64,000 nucleotides of DNA from CAVQKZ01 sp963837325 (lineage in GTDB: Bacteria; Actinomycetota; Actinomycetes; Mycobacteriales; Jatrophihabitantaceae). Every line of letters begins with the position of its first letter. Within the stretch, counting starts at the first letter, position 1. Both the position numbers and the translations under genes were made by a program. The stretch covers positions 11,421 to 75,420 of the forward strand of contig CAWIMV010000004.1 in NCBI GenBank assembly GCA_963837325.1, given 5' to 3'. Below, piece by piece: positions 49,208 to 58,122 of the stretch. The notes under the pieces are model-generated. The model was not told the DNA's origin. It made no database searches and worked only from the letters and a program-made list of their open reading frames with translations.

Positions 49208-49819
49208 CAGGTTCGGGCTCGCCACGAACGACGTCGTGAACGCACTCAGCAACGCAGCGAAGGCGACCCACGTCCACCACAGGCCGACAACCTGCACCTG
49301 CCAGTTGTTCTCCGAGCTGAACTTGTGCAGCCGGGACCGATTCCACATGCCGACACCGATGAACAGCGTGAGCAGCAAGTGGAAGAGGTTGGCCGCGGCT
49401 AACACGTACGTCGCCGACCCGTAGGCGCTGTCTTCGACTTCGAACGGAAAGCTTGCCAGCTGGACGAGCTGTCCGACCGCGACCGCCGCGACGACAACGA
49501 CGCCCACGGCAGCGCCCCGCACCAGCCGCGATTCGTCGTCCTTCTCCAGTCCGACCTGTCCCCACCGGTAGGCAACCGCGCTCAGTACTGTTCCGGCGGC
49601 GATCCCCCAGCCGACCCAGATCGGCGCGCTGCTCGTCCCTTTCGGGAACCATGCGCCTTCGGTGTTGAGGCCGCGCAAGTAGAAGTACGCGAAAACCAGG
49701 CTGGCCACGAACGATGCGTCAGCGAAGATGAGTAGCAAGACCCCCAGCCGCCAGCGCCGGCCGACGGCGTTGATGTCCTCGATGTGGCGGACCGGCCCCG
49801 CGGGAACGACCGCGGTCAT
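49190..49819 (-). CDS. ctaE: Cytochrome c oxidase subunit III
   Basis: 209 aa, five predicted transmembrane segments, as in the short actinobacterial form. Conserved parts include LLLIFADASFVASLVFAYFY, WVGWGIAAGTVLSAVAYRWG and ATYVLAAANLFHLLLTLFIG. The start overlaps the ctaD stop by 4 bp (ATGA). The C-terminal LVGNG is encoded in the first of three tandem 21-bp repeats. It stabilises the proton-pumping core formed with CtaD and CtaC. Confidence 0.87.
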   Translation of the reverse strand: MTAVVPAGPVRHIEDINAVGRRWRLGVLLLIFADASFVASLVFAYFYLRGLNTEGAWFPKGTSSAPIWVGWGIAAGTVLSAVAYRWGQVGLEKDDESRLVRGAAVGVVVVAAVAVGQLVQLASFPFEVEDSAYGSATYVLAAANLFHLLLTLFIGVGMWNRSRLHKFSSENNWQVQVVGLWWTWVAFAALLSAFTTSFVASPNLLVGNG

Positions 49820-51762
49820 GACTGGGTCCTCTCGGTGTCGTCCTCGGGCACCGGCTCCATGATCGGCCCGACCGGAACGAGCGGCTTCTGTGTGGGCGGT
49901 AGAACCGGGTCACCCTCGCCGTAGCCGTACGGATCGGAGATGACGACGGGGAGCACCTCGAAGTTCTCCAGCGGGATTGGATTTGGCACCGCCCACTCCA
50001 ACGTCTTACCGCCCCACGGATTGGCGGGCGCGACCGGACCGTGCCGCCACGAACTGATCACGGCGTAGAGGAGCAGGAGCATGCCCAACCCGATGCAGTA
50101 CGCCCCCATCGTCGACACGAAATTGCCGAGCGCGAACATGTGGTCGTAGTGCACGACGCGCCGCGGTTGGCCGGCGAGCCCGACCGCGAACATGCCCATG
50201 AACGTGACGTTGAAGCCGATCTGCACGAGCCAGAACGAGGCCAGACTGAACGGCTTGTTGATCATTCGGCCGGTCATCTTGGGGAACCAGTAGAACAGAG
50301 CTCCGATCGCGCCGGTCAGGCCCGCACCCATCAACGTGTAGTGGAAGTGGGCAGTGACGAACATCGACCCGTGCAAGGCGTAGTCGGCCGGTACGTCGGA
50401 CAGGTAGATGCCGGTGACCCCGCCGATGATGAAATTCCACAACATCGCATAGACCGACATCATCGGCAGCGTCGTCCAAACCCGCCCGCGCCAGATCGTG
50501 CCGATGACGACGAGGAACAGCAGTCCCGTCGGTATCGAGATCAGCTCGGTGGTCAGCATGAACGAGCCGTTGAGGTCCGGCGCCCAGCCGGACGCGTACA
50601 TGTGGTGCGCCCAGACCATGACACTCAGGCCCACGATGCCGACGATGGACAGGACGGCCACGTTGAAGCCGAACAGCGGTTTTCGCGTGAACACCGGCGT
50701 GATCTCCATCAGCGCGATGACTGCCGGCAGGACGATGACGTAGACCTCTGGATGTCCCATCAGCCAGAACAGGTTGGCGTAGAGCCACGGACTACCGCCA
50801 CCGGACGCCACATAGAACTGCCCACCGAAACTACGGTCGACACCAAGCAGCACTTCCGCCGACATGAACATCGGGAAAGCCGGGATCGCCAGCCCGACGC
50901 TCGCGACGACGCCGTACACGAAGATCGGGGTGCGGCTCCACGTCATCCCGCGGGCCCGCATGGTCAGCGCCGTGGTGGTGATGTTGGCACCAGCGATCGC
51001 GCTTGACATCGCGAAGACGATGATCGTCATCAGGTAGGCGTTCATGCCCGGCGGTGCCTGATCAGCTAGCGGTGCGTAACCCGTCCACCCGGTGGGAATG
51101 CCGCCCATGAACGCAGCTGACAACAGCATCGGTATGACGGCAACGAGCAGCCACAGGCTTAGGGCATTCAGCCGCGGGAAGGCCATGTCGCGCGCGCCGA
51201 TCATGATCGGCAGGATGAAGTTACCGAACGGACCGGTCACCATGACAATCGTGGCGATGATCATGATGAGTCCGTGCAACCCGACGACCGCGTTGTAGGT
51301 CTGCGGTCCGAGGAAATGCGAATTGGATGTGATCAGGTTCGTGCGGATCATCATCGCGAGCGTGCCGCCCACCGCAAGCAAGATCATCGTCACGACGAGG
51401 TACTGAACCCCGACGACCTTGTGGTCGGTGGTGAAGCGGAAGTAGCGGCCGATGCCCTGGTTCTTGCCGGCCAGGAACATCTCGTCTTCATGCGACTGAT
51501 CGTTGCCGAGCAACCACCTGAAGGGTCCGGCGAACGCGCCGATACCGATCATGAAGCCAAGGGCCCAGCAGCCCAAAGTGATGGTGGCGACCCGATCAGA
51601 ACCGAAATCCCCAAGCTGCATGATGCGGTGGGAGATGTACCAGCCCACGCCCGCGAAGATGGCGCCACCAGCGACGGCCGTCCCGAGATTCAGGCGCCGC
51701 AGTAGACCACCGCCGCCATCCACCGGCGGAGCCGCGGCATACTCGACCATCGCTTCACTCAT
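49816..51762 (-). CDS. ctaD: Heme-copper oxidase subunit I
   Basis: 648 aa. Haem/copper ligands are all present: His in VVGLHGLIMI, GHPEVY (CuB His, the proton-gate Glu and the cross-linked Tyr), WAHHMYASG (CuB His pair) and TAHFHYTLMG (both haem His). GARDMAFPRLN carries the D-channel Asp. At the K-channel position the usual PTGxK reads IPTGLLFLVV, so the Lys is Leu. An N-terminal extension of about 100 residues with two extra transmembrane helices precedes the core. GGGGGG lies 5 nt before ATG 51762. It is the catalytic subunit of an A-type terminal oxidase with an atypical proton pathway. Confidence 0.9.
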   Translation of the reverse strand: MSEAMVEYAAAPPVDGGGGLLRRLNLGTAVAGGAIFAGVGWYISHRIMQLGDFGSDRVATITLGCWALGFMIGIGAFAGPFRWLLGNDQSHEDEMFLAGKNQGIGRYFRFTTDHKVVGVQYLVVTMILLAVGGTLAMMIRTNLITSNSHFLGPQTYNAVVGLHGLIMIIATIVMVTGPFGNFILPIMIGARDMAFPRLNALSLWLLVAVIPMLLSAAFMGGIPTGWTGYAPLADQAPPGMNAYLMTIIVFAMSSAIAGANITTTALTMRARGMTWSRTPIFVYGVVASVGLAIPAFPMFMSAEVLLGVDRSFGGQFYVASGGGSPWLYANLFWLMGHPEVYVIVLPAVIALMEITPVFTRKPLFGFNVAVLSIVGIVGLSVMVWAHHMYASGWAPDLNGSFMLTTELISIPTGLLFLVVIGTIWRGRVWTTLPMMSVYAMLWNFIIGGVTGIYLSDVPADYALHGSMFVTAHFHYTLMGAGLTGAIGALFYWFPKMTGRMINKPFSLASFWLVQIGFNVTFMGMFAVGLAGQPRRVVHYDHMFALGNFVSTMGAYCIGLGMLLLLYAVISSWRHGPVAPANPWGGKTLEWAVPNPIPLENFEVLPVVISDPYGYGEGDPVLPPTQKPLVPVGPIMEPVPEDDTERTQS

Positions 51763-51789
51763 CGTGACCCCCCGACCCGCATGCCCATT

Positions 51790-52575
51790 TCACTTGGCCG
51801 GTGCCCGGACCGGTGCCGTGTTGGTCCGTACCCAGGCTGCGAAGTCTTGCGCGCTTACCACGTGAACCGTGGATTCCATGTCCGCGTGCAGCAATCCGCA
51901 CAGTTCCGCGCAGCGCACGACGTAGGTGCCAATCTTGTTGGGCGTGACATTCGTCTTGGTCGTGACGCCGGGGTTCGCATCCACCTTGATGCCCATCTGC
52001 ACGACCCAGAACGAGTGGATGACGTCCTTACTCGTGACGTGGAATACGACGGGCTCATCGACCGGCAGATACAGGTCCTGGGAGTCGATCTTCTGGCTCG
52101 GATAGTCGAAGCTCCACACCCATTGTTGCCCGGTGACATCGACCTCGAGCGGGACGCGACCGGCCGCCGCCGCAGTCACGCTCTGCATCGCCGCTAGCCC
52201 CCAAATGAGCAGGAAGACGCAGAGCAGGCTGGACGCGACCAGCCAGATCGCGGTCACCGGCGTGTTGCCGCGGATCGGCGGCCCGTCCGTGTCCGGTTGT
52301 TCTGGACCCCGGTGCCGCCAGGCCAGCAGACTGTAGAGCGCGACCGACCATACGGCGGCCGCGACCGGACTCGCCGCGACGGTGAACACGGTCATCGTGT
52401 TTTCGACGGCATGCATCGTCGGTGACGCCGGCGTTCCCATCAGCCGCGCCGGAACGTACACCGAGAACACTTCGAGGACGACCGTCATGGCCGCCCACAG
52501 AAAGAACACTCCGCGTGTCTCTGGGCGGTCCCACCAGGATCGGAGCCGACCTCCGACCTGCGCAGGAATCGTCAT
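51790..52575 (-). CDS. ctaC: Cytochrome c oxidase subunit II
   Basis: 261 aa. Two transmembrane helices at the N-terminus (FFLWAAMTVVLEVFSVYVPA and ASSLLCVFLLIWGLAAM) are followed by a cupredoxin domain. The CuA centre is intact: His in HSFWVVQMGIKVDANPG and CAELCGLLHADM (Cys-x3-Cys-x3-His-x2-Met). WVWSFDYPSQ is the aromatic entry patch. No cytochrome c domain is fused. ATG 52575 is chosen; the RBS is weak, and the open frame to 52722 runs back into the cupredoxin gene. It accepts electrons for CtaD. Confidence 0.9.
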   Translation of the reverse strand: MTIPAQVGGRLRSWWDRPETRGVFFLWAAMTVVLEVFSVYVPARLMGTPASPTMHAVENTMTVFTVAASPVAAAVWSVALYSLLAWRHRGPEQPDTDGPPIRGNTPVTAIWLVASSLLCVFLLIWGLAAMQSVTAAAAGRVPLEVDVTGQQWVWSFDYPSQKIDSQDLYLPVDEPVVFHVTSKDVIHSFWVVQMGIKVDANPGVTTKTNVTPNKIGTYVVRCAELCGLLHADMESTVHVVSAQDFAAWVRTNTAPVRAPAK

Positions 52576-52612
52576 TGTCTGCCGTTTCTGGTCTCGTGTG
52601 CTCCGACGACAT

Positions 52613-53305
52613 TCATCCGACGGTGAACGTCCCGGACATGAATCCGCGCGACGACATCGGGCCGCCGAACTTGGCGTAGGTTCCGTCGCCGCAGGGGTAT
52701 TCGCAATTCCAGACGTACTCACCCTTGCCGCCCGTGATGAACGAGAACGTCACCACGTGCGGAACCTGGTAGTCCGAGTGCGGTGCGAGCGGAGCGTCGT
52801 CAGCTACGGCCGGGAGCGGCACGCTGACGAACAGCGGGTCTTGATTCGTAGGTGCTGCGTGAATCGTGAACGTGTGTCCGACCGTATCGGGATCGACCTG
52901 CGTGACCGTCTTCCCGTCCACGGTCTCGGTCCCGCCGATCGTGCCCCGCGGTTTGGCGAAGAAGGAGTTGTTCAGGCTTTCCCCGCCGTCGTGTTGGTCG
53001 ATCGTCACGGTCACGAGTGAATGCGCTGGTACCTGGAAGTTCGACTTCGGCCCGTAGCTGACCCAGTCGGGGTGCTGGCCGCCGTTCTTGCCATGCTCGC
53101 CGGCCATGCTGTCGGGATAGGTCGCGAGCTTGAGAAATGCGTGCGGAAGGCTGCCCTTCGCGGTTTGCGCGGTGCCCCGGACGGTCGCCCGCAACGGCGT
53201 CGCCGTCGCGCTCGTACTCGACAAGGTGAGGCCGGTAAGGGCAACCACCAGGCCGCCCCCGAGTACAACAGCAGCGGCACCCAGGCCCACTCGTCGTCCG
53301 GACAA
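52613..53305 (-). CDS. Exported cupredoxin-like protein
   Basis: 230 aa. A signal or anchor helix (LGAAAVVLGGGLVVALTG) precedes a cupredoxin domain: VDPDTVGHTFTIHAAPTNQD and YVWNCEYPCGDGTYAKFGGP, then MSSRGFMSGTFTV. The Cys-x3-Cys spacing is CuA-like, but the following His of CuA is absent, so the copper site is probably of another kind. The start is TTG 53305 with GGAGG 5 nt upstream; the longer frame to 53377 would begin inside a TTGACA promoter box. It is the first gene of the oxidase operon and may donate electrons to subunit II or help in copper handling. Confidence 0.78.
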   Translation of the reverse strand: MSGRRVGLGAAAVVLGGGLVVALTGLTLSSTSATATPLRATVRGTAQTAKGSLPHAFLKLATYPDSMAGEHGKNGGQHPDWVSYGPKSNFQVPAHSLVTVTIDQHDGGESLNNSFFAKPRGTIGGTETVDGKTVTQVDPDTVGHTFTIHAAPTNQDPLFVSVPLPAVADDAPLAPHSDYQVPHVVTFSFITGGKGEYVWNCEYPCGDGTYAKFGGPMSSRGFMSGTFTVG

Positions 53306-53348
53306 CCGGGCCTCCAAGCGCCAGGCCAACCAATAGTTTGCAAGGCGA

Positions 53349-53377
53349 AGATTGTCCCTCGGCCAGACCAATGTCAA
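53349..53377 (-). promoter_or_regulatory. Promoter of the cupredoxin-ctaCDE operon
   Basis: A perfect -35 TTGACA (53377-53372) is followed after 17 nt by CAATCT (53354-53349). This lies 44 nt upstream of the TTG start. The -10 match is weak. The rest of the divergent region (to 53548) is AT-richer than its surroundings and contains two GAATACG direct repeats. Confidence 0.5.
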
Positions 53378-53548
53378 GAGCGACGTACAGTGCGTCGGAC
53401 TTCTTGTTCATGAATCTTTTGTCACCGAATACGCTGACGAATACGTACAAGTCCGGTATAGCCGGGCAAATTGCACGGCGGAATTTGATCTTCTTTCCGA
53501 CGTCGGACGCGGGATTAACTGGCCATTTCCGGTAGTACGCTCCCGGCC

Positions 53549-54169
53549 ATGCCGGCATCGCATTTCGATCGCGCGTGCGGTCGGCGACCCCGCGTCCCGA
53601 CCCGCGTTGGCCGGTTGATCGGGCTACTTCTCACCGCCGCGATCTCGGGCGCATGCGCCCATTCGGAGCCAGTGGCCGTGCGACCGACCCGGTCAGCGGC
53701 GGTGAGCGCTGTCGGCGTCAAACTGTTCGCGGTCGGCAACCGCAAGGTTGCTCCCAACCTCGCCGGGACCACTCTTACCGGGGCCAAATTCTCGCTCAGC
53801 CCGACCGACGCCCACCGGATCGTCGTGGTGAATGTGTGGGCCTCCTGGTGTGCGCCGTGCCGGGACGAGTCGCCGATGCTGGCCGCTATGGCCAAGCGTC
53901 TCCGAGGCAGCGACGTCAGGTTCGTCGGACTGGACGAACGGGACACGGCCTCCACAGCGCGCCGGTTCGTCGCGGCCACGCACTCCGACTATCCGCATCT
54001 CGTCGACCCCAGCGGCGCGCTGTTGCTCAAGCTGCGGATCCTGCCCCAAGTCGCCATTCCCAGCACGCTCGTTCTCGACCGGCGCGGTCGCATGGCAGCA
54101 CGGGTAATCGGTCCGGCGAATGCATCGCAGTTGCAGGGGCTAGTGACCCAGTTGGATGACGAATCGTGA
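53549..54169 (+). CDS. TlpA/ResA-like thioredoxin lipoprotein
   Basis: 206 aa. A basic start and hydrophobic segment end in the lipobox-like AISGAC (about residue 36). The thioredoxin fold begins with APNLAGTTLTGAKFSLS, the active site is VWASWCAPCRDESPML (about 103) and the cis-Pro region is VAIPSTLVLDRRG. It keeps outer Cys residues reduced, for example in CuA or apocytochrome c, with electrons from CcdA. It is divergent from the cupredoxin-ctaCDE operon and precedes ctaB. Confidence 0.87.
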   Translation: MPASHFDRACGRRPRVPTRVGRLIGLLLTAAISGACAHSEPVAVRPTRSAAVSAVGVKLFAVGNRKVAPNLAGTTLTGAKFSLSPTDAHRIVVVNVWASWCAPCRDESPMLAAMAKRLRGSDVRFVGLDERDTASTARRFVAATHSDYPHLVDPSGALLLKLRILPQVAIPSTLVLDRRGRMAARVIGPANASQLQGLVTQLDDES

Positions 54170-54293
54170 TTGCCTCTGGTCATGCGGCGCAAATAGGTCG
54201 ACACTCTGGCGGCGACACGACTTTGCGCATGTGGTCGACGGCGAGCGCGATGCCGATTGCAACCAGGACGAGGCCGTCGAACGAGGGGATGCC

Positions 54294-55214
54294 GTGACCA
54301 GCATCGCAAATGCGCACACGCAGGCAGCCGTCATCGGGCGCCAGTTCGTGCAGGTGATCAGCGCTTACGTCGCCCTGACCAAGCCCCGCATCATCGAGTT
54401 GTTGCTCGTCACCACCGTGCCCGCGATGATCCTCGCCGAACGCGGACTACCTCCGTTCGGGCTGCTCGTGACCACGCTGGTCGGCGGCACCCTGGCGGCC
54501 GGGTCGGCGAACGCACTGAATTGCTACCTCGACCGTGACATCGACGCGATAATGCACCGGACCGCCCGCCGCCCACTGAGCCGGGCCGTCGTGACGCCCC
54601 GATCGGCCCTCGTTTTCGGCCTGATTCTCGGCACGATTTCCGTGGTCGAATTCTGGATAACCACGAATCGCCTGTCGGCGGTGCTGGCGTTCGCTGCCAT
54701 CGCGTTTTACGTTGTGATTTACACCGCCCTCCTCAAGCGACGGACCTCGTCCAATATCGTCTGGGGCGGCGCGGCCGGTTGCATGCCAGTGCTTATCGGT
54801 TGGTCAGCCGTTACCGGTTCTCTCGCGTGGACACCGTTCATATTGTTTTCCATCGTATTCCTGTGGACCCCACCGCACTTCTGGGCGCTCGCAATGAAAT
54901 ATCGCGATGACTACGCATCGGTGGACGTCCCGATGCTTCCAGTCGTGGCCAGCCCCGCCTTCGTAGCGGGCCGCATCCTGCTTTATACCGGTGCAATGGT
55001 CGCCGCTTCTTTGGTGCTGTGGCCGGTCGCTCACCTGAATATCGCGTATCTGCTGGGTGCGGCAGCCCTCGGGGGCGTGTTCCTGTACGAGGCATACCAA
55101 ATGCGTTCTCGGGTGATCGCGGGCGTCGACGCTCGACCCATGCGGCTGTTCCAGTGGTCGATCACGTACTTGAGCCTGCTTTTCCTGACGGTTGCCGTAA
55201 CTGCGGTGTGGTAG
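54294..55214 (+). CDS. ctaB: Protohaem IX farnesyltransferase (haem O synthase)
   Basis: 306 aa, nine transmembrane helices. The prenyl-diphosphate site is ANALNCYLDRDIDAIMHRTA, and the second Asp-rich loop is MKYRDDYASVDVPMLPVV. YTALLKRRTSSNIVWGGAAG and FLWTPPHFWALA are family hallmarks. GTG 54294 follows GAGGGG and gives the family length; the frame is open to 54156 but that part is Cys/Arg-rich. It makes haem O, the precursor of haem A, for CtaD. No CtaA is in the window. Confidence 0.93.
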   Translation: MTSIANAHTQAAVIGRQFVQVISAYVALTKPRIIELLLVTTVPAMILAERGLPPFGLLVTTLVGGTLAAGSANALNCYLDRDIDAIMHRTARRPLSRAVVTPRSALVFGLILGTISVVEFWITTNRLSAVLAFAAIAFYVVIYTALLKRRTSSNIVWGGAAGCMPVLIGWSAVTGSLAWTPFILFSIVFLWTPPHFWALAMKYRDDYASVDVPMLPVVASPAFVAGRILLYTGAMVAASLVLWPVAHLNIAYLLGAAALGGVFLYEAYQMRSRVIAGVDARPMRLFQWSITYLSLLFLTVAVTAVW

Positions 55215-55224
55215 TTCGCGCACC

Positions 55225-55635
55225 TCAACTGGCGCGGCCGGGCGGCTTCCCGGGCGGGTCCACGGCGTGCAGACGCGTGAGGTACTCCTGCCAAGCCGCC
55301 AGCTCCGGATCGTCGGCGGACGAGCGCGGAGGGGCCGCAGTCGAACCGGCGCCCTCGGTCCCCGTCGGATCCGGTTGCCGTCCAGCCGGCGTAGTCGCGC
55401 GGCGATCCCGATAGAGCCGCCACCAAATATAGGTGCCGTAAACGCCGAAGATCGGCCACTCGATCGTGTAGACCCATGCGACCTCGTGCCCCCCGCGGGC
55501 TCGATTCAGCTCGATCCACCCGGCCGCGATACAGATTGAAAGGCCGACGATCAAGAACGCGTGTAGCCGCAGACCCGCCGCGAAAAAGCTGCGTGCCTTT
55601 GCCGGTACCGCATCCTCGCGGCCTGCGGTACTCAC
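55225..55635 (-). CDS. Small two-helix membrane protein
   Basis: 136 aa. Two transmembrane segments (LHAFLIVGLSICIAAGWIEL and WVYTIEWPIFGVYGTYIWWR) are followed by a Pro/Ala-rich cytoplasmic tail. Its start overlaps the ctaG stop by 4 bp. The second helix resembles a small actinobacterial membrane family without known function. Placement suggests a role in oxidase assembly or stability. Confidence 0.7.
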   Translation of the reverse strand: MSTAGREDAVPAKARSFFAAGLRLHAFLIVGLSICIAAGWIELNRARGGHEVAWVYTIEWPIFGVYGTYIWWRLYRDRRATTPAGRQPDPTGTEGAGSTAAPPRSSADDPELAAWQEYLTRLHAVDPPGKPPGRAS

Positions 55636-56507
55636 TCGGGCTGACTCGCCGGCAGCGTGGCTTGCGCCAAGGTCTCGAGGTCAATTCGGTGCGCTCGCCG
55701 TTCTTCGCTGCGCAGCCATTCATGAGCGGCCAGCGCAACCCAGATGGAATCGATTATCATCCCGGCCGCCCACATCAAAGCGCCGCCGAGTTGTTGATCG
55801 GCAAGCGGGCCGGGGCCGAACGGTCGTGCCACCGTCCCGTAATACGGATACAGCAGGTATTGCGACGAATAGATGAAGAACCCGGACATCGCCTCCGGCA
55901 CCATCATCAGCGACAACGACACCACCCTCAGACCGGGCGAGAGGCGATTGCGCACCGGGTTCGGTGAGAGCAGCGGGTAGTAATACACGAGAGCGGCACC
56001 AAGATAGAGCGGATGCTCCACATACAGGTGGACCAGCGGGTGCCTTAGCGCGAAATCGTAGAACGGTGAAAAGTGAGTCCCGACGATGGCACCGGCGAAC
56101 AGCGCCCAACTGACGACCGGATGGGTAAGCGCCGCAACGGCACGGCTGCGAAGCACCGGCAACACATACCGACGCCGCACTCGGCGGCTGCTGACCCGAA
56201 GTAGCAATAGCACCGGCGCGCCGAGCAGCAGCAGCGGAGCGGCCACCATCATGATCATGATGTGCTGGGTCATGTGCGCCCAGAAGAAGATGTCGTCGTA
56301 GGCCCCCACCGGACCGAGCAGCACGAACCAGGTGAGGGCCAGGCCCGCGAAGAAGCTGACGGTGTAGCGGCGTGGCCAGGCGATCATGGGCTTGCGCTGG
56401 GACAGCGTGCGCAGGGCCCAGCCGTAGCCGCACCCGCAGGCAACCAGCATCAGCGCGAGCAACGGGTCGAACGTCCATGTCCCCAGGACGGTCAGGACCC
56501 TATCCAC
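55632..56507 (-). CDS. ctaG: CtaG-type (caa3) cytochrome oxidase assembly protein
   Basis: 291 aa, seven transmembrane segments. Conserved parts are DDIFFWAHMTQHIMIMMVAA, PLLLLGAPVLLLLR, HPLVHLYVEHPLYLGAALVY and PLADQQLGGALMWAAGMI, with His residues probably binding copper. The start is GTG 56507 without a clear RBS. It is thought to deliver copper to CuB of subunit I, complementing the SCO domain, which serves CuA. Confidence 0.88.
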   Translation of the reverse strand: MDRVLTVLGTWTFDPLLALMLVACGCGYGWALRTLSQRKPMIAWPRRYTVSFFAGLALTWFVLLGPVGAYDDIFFWAHMTQHIMIMMVAAPLLLLGAPVLLLLRVSSRRVRRRYVLPVLRSRAVAALTHPVVSWALFAGAIVGTHFSPFYDFALRHPLVHLYVEHPLYLGAALVYYYPLLSPNPVRNRLSPGLRVVSLSLMMVPEAMSGFFIYSSQYLLYPYYGTVARPFGPGPLADQQLGGALMWAAGMIIDSIWVALAAHEWLRSEERRAHRIDLETLAQATLPASQPE

Positions 56508-56608
56508 ACGGCGACGTTACCCCCAGGGCGCCCGCTGTGGAATGTTGTAACGCAGTCTCGTCTCACGGCCCCTTGTGGGCGGATCGCCCGTCAGGCACGA
56601 TCTGCATC

Positions 56609-56830
56609 GTGGCCGGGCTTCGAGGACAGGTGAGCCGCCTGCAACTGATGCTCCTGGTTGCCGCCGTCATCTGCTACGCGGTTGGGTACCCGCTAGGAAT
56701 CGTGGGCCGTTCGGTCTTCGGCTGGGTCCTCGTCACGCTCGGTGGCGTCTTTCTGTTAGCGCTCGGGACTGTCACGGTTCGACGCCTACACCAATCCGAC
56801 GTCCTACCTCAGGACCCGGCGCCGCGCTGA
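56609..56830 (+). CDS. Small two-helix membrane protein, hypothetical
   Basis: 73 aa from GTG 56609. Two hydrophobic segments (LQLMLLVAAVICYAVGYPLG and VFGWVLVTLGGVFLLALG) are followed by a short polar tail. No RBS is visible, so it may be leaderless. It is divergent from ctaG by about 100 nt. I do not recognise it. The following 170 nt to the carboxypeptidase stop show nothing definite. Confidence 0.5.
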   Translation: MAGLRGQVSRLQLMLLVAAVICYAVGYPLGIVGRSVFGWVLVTLGGVFLLALGTVTVRRLHQSDVLPQDPAPR

Positions 56831-57000
56831 CCACGGCAACGCCCGTCGGCTCCGGTGGCGTGGCGACGTCAACCTGGTAGGACCCATCGCGCTCACCACC
56901 GACGGCACCGAAGTCACGGCACTCTCCATCGTCGGCGGCTGATCCGCTTTCCGCGCGACGGGGGCGCGTGGGTTTAGTAGCGCATCCTGCGGCACCTCGA

Positions 57001-57996
57001 TCACGCACCAGCCACGATCGGGGCCAGGTGGTGCGCGAGCTGTTGAGCCGCCCGCAGCGCCGCTTTGATCAGGTCGTGCCCGCGCTGGCCGAGGACGACT
57101 CCGATCAACTCGGCCACGTTCCCGCGCACGACGCGGTAGGTGCGGAACATGAAGCAGCCCCCGGCGGCATCGTCGGACCCGGTCTTGGTCCCGACGAAAC
57201 CGTCCTGGCCGAGCAGGATGTCGGTGTTGTGGACGATGCCGGCGACGGGCAACCGGTAGCTGGGCGTGGCGGCCATGTCGGTAAGGGTCGGGTCCTTGGC
57301 GACCGCGCGGGCGAGGATGAGCTGATCGGCCGCGGTCGACACGGTGCGCGGATCGAAGCCGCTCGGATCGGTGTAGCGCGTGTGCCGCATGCCGAGGGCG
57401 TCGGCTTCGGCATTCATCGAGGCTACGAACTTTGGCACGCTGCCGGCCGTGTGCCGAGCGAGCATCACCGCCACATTGTTGGCAGAAGGCAGCAGTATCG
57501 CCATCAGGGCTTGCCGCTCGGTGAGCGTCTCGCCCACTTGCAGTGGGACGACGGACTCGTCGCGGCCCCGGCGGCGGGCGGTGTCATCGACGTCCTGCTG
57601 GACGATGTCGAACCGCGGGCCATCTTGACCGTCGCGCAGCGGAAACTCACGCAGCACCAGGCGGGCGGTCATCACCTTGGCCACGCTCGCGATCGGCACC
57701 GGACGCTGGGCCGGACTCGCCTGCGGCGCTCCGCCGTCGAAGGCGAACGCCGCCTGACCCGCCTTGGGCCAGCCGCCCGCGTCGATGTAGTGCCGTCGGG
57801 CGTCGTCGTGCCGATAAAGCTGGACGGCGACGACGGCGATCGAGGCAACCACCGCGAGCACGCAGCACAGTACGAACATCCGAAGTGAACGCCGGCGTCG
57901 ATGGCGGCGGCGCCGCGGGTACTGGGTGACCGGGCTGTAGGCCTCTGCCCGCGTTGGGAGCGGGTGGGAGCGTGGCGTCGGGTTGGTGGTTCGCAT
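57001..57996 (-). CDS. D-alanyl-D-alanine carboxypeptidase (S11 family)
   Basis: 331 aa. An Arg-rich cytoplasmic N-terminus (RRRRHRRRRSLR) precedes one membrane anchor (FVLCCVLAVVASIAVVAVQL). The penicillin-binding motifs are SVAK (about 105), SAN (about 170) and KTG (about 269), in order. SASMNAEADALGMRHTRY-type sequence follows SAN, as in DacA-like enzymes. It trims the terminal D-Ala of peptidoglycan stem peptides outside the cell. It is divergent from the two-component system at 58123. Confidence 0.9.
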   Translation of the reverse strand: MRTTNPTPRSHPLPTRAEAYSPVTQYPRRRRHRRRRSLRMFVLCCVLAVVASIAVVAVQLYRHDDARRHYIDAGGWPKAGQAAFAFDGGAPQASPAQRPVPIASVAKVMTARLVLREFPLRDGQDGPRFDIVQQDVDDTARRRGRDESVVPLQVGETLTERQALMAILLPSANNVAVMLARHTAGSVPKFVASMNAEADALGMRHTRYTDPSGFDPRTVSTAADQLILARAVAKDPTLTDMAATPSYRLPVAGIVHNTDILLGQDGFVGTKTGSDDAAGGCFMFRTYRVVRGNVAELIGVVLGQRGHDLIKAALRAAQQLAHHLAPIVAGA

Positions 57997-58122
57997 GCGG
58001 CCTACCGTGGAGATCGGTCGCTATCGTGACCGTTCAGGTGTCGCTTACGGCGCCCTTATGCATCCGCCGCAAGGCTCAGGCGAGTCGCGGGCGACGTGGA
58101 CCGGGGAGTGAGGGGTACAGCG

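Noticed and set aside
53306..53377. Longer cupredoxin start at TTG 53377
   Set aside because: That codon is part of a perfect TTGACA -35 box, whereas TTG 53305 has GGAGG at 5 nt and gives a normal signal peptide.
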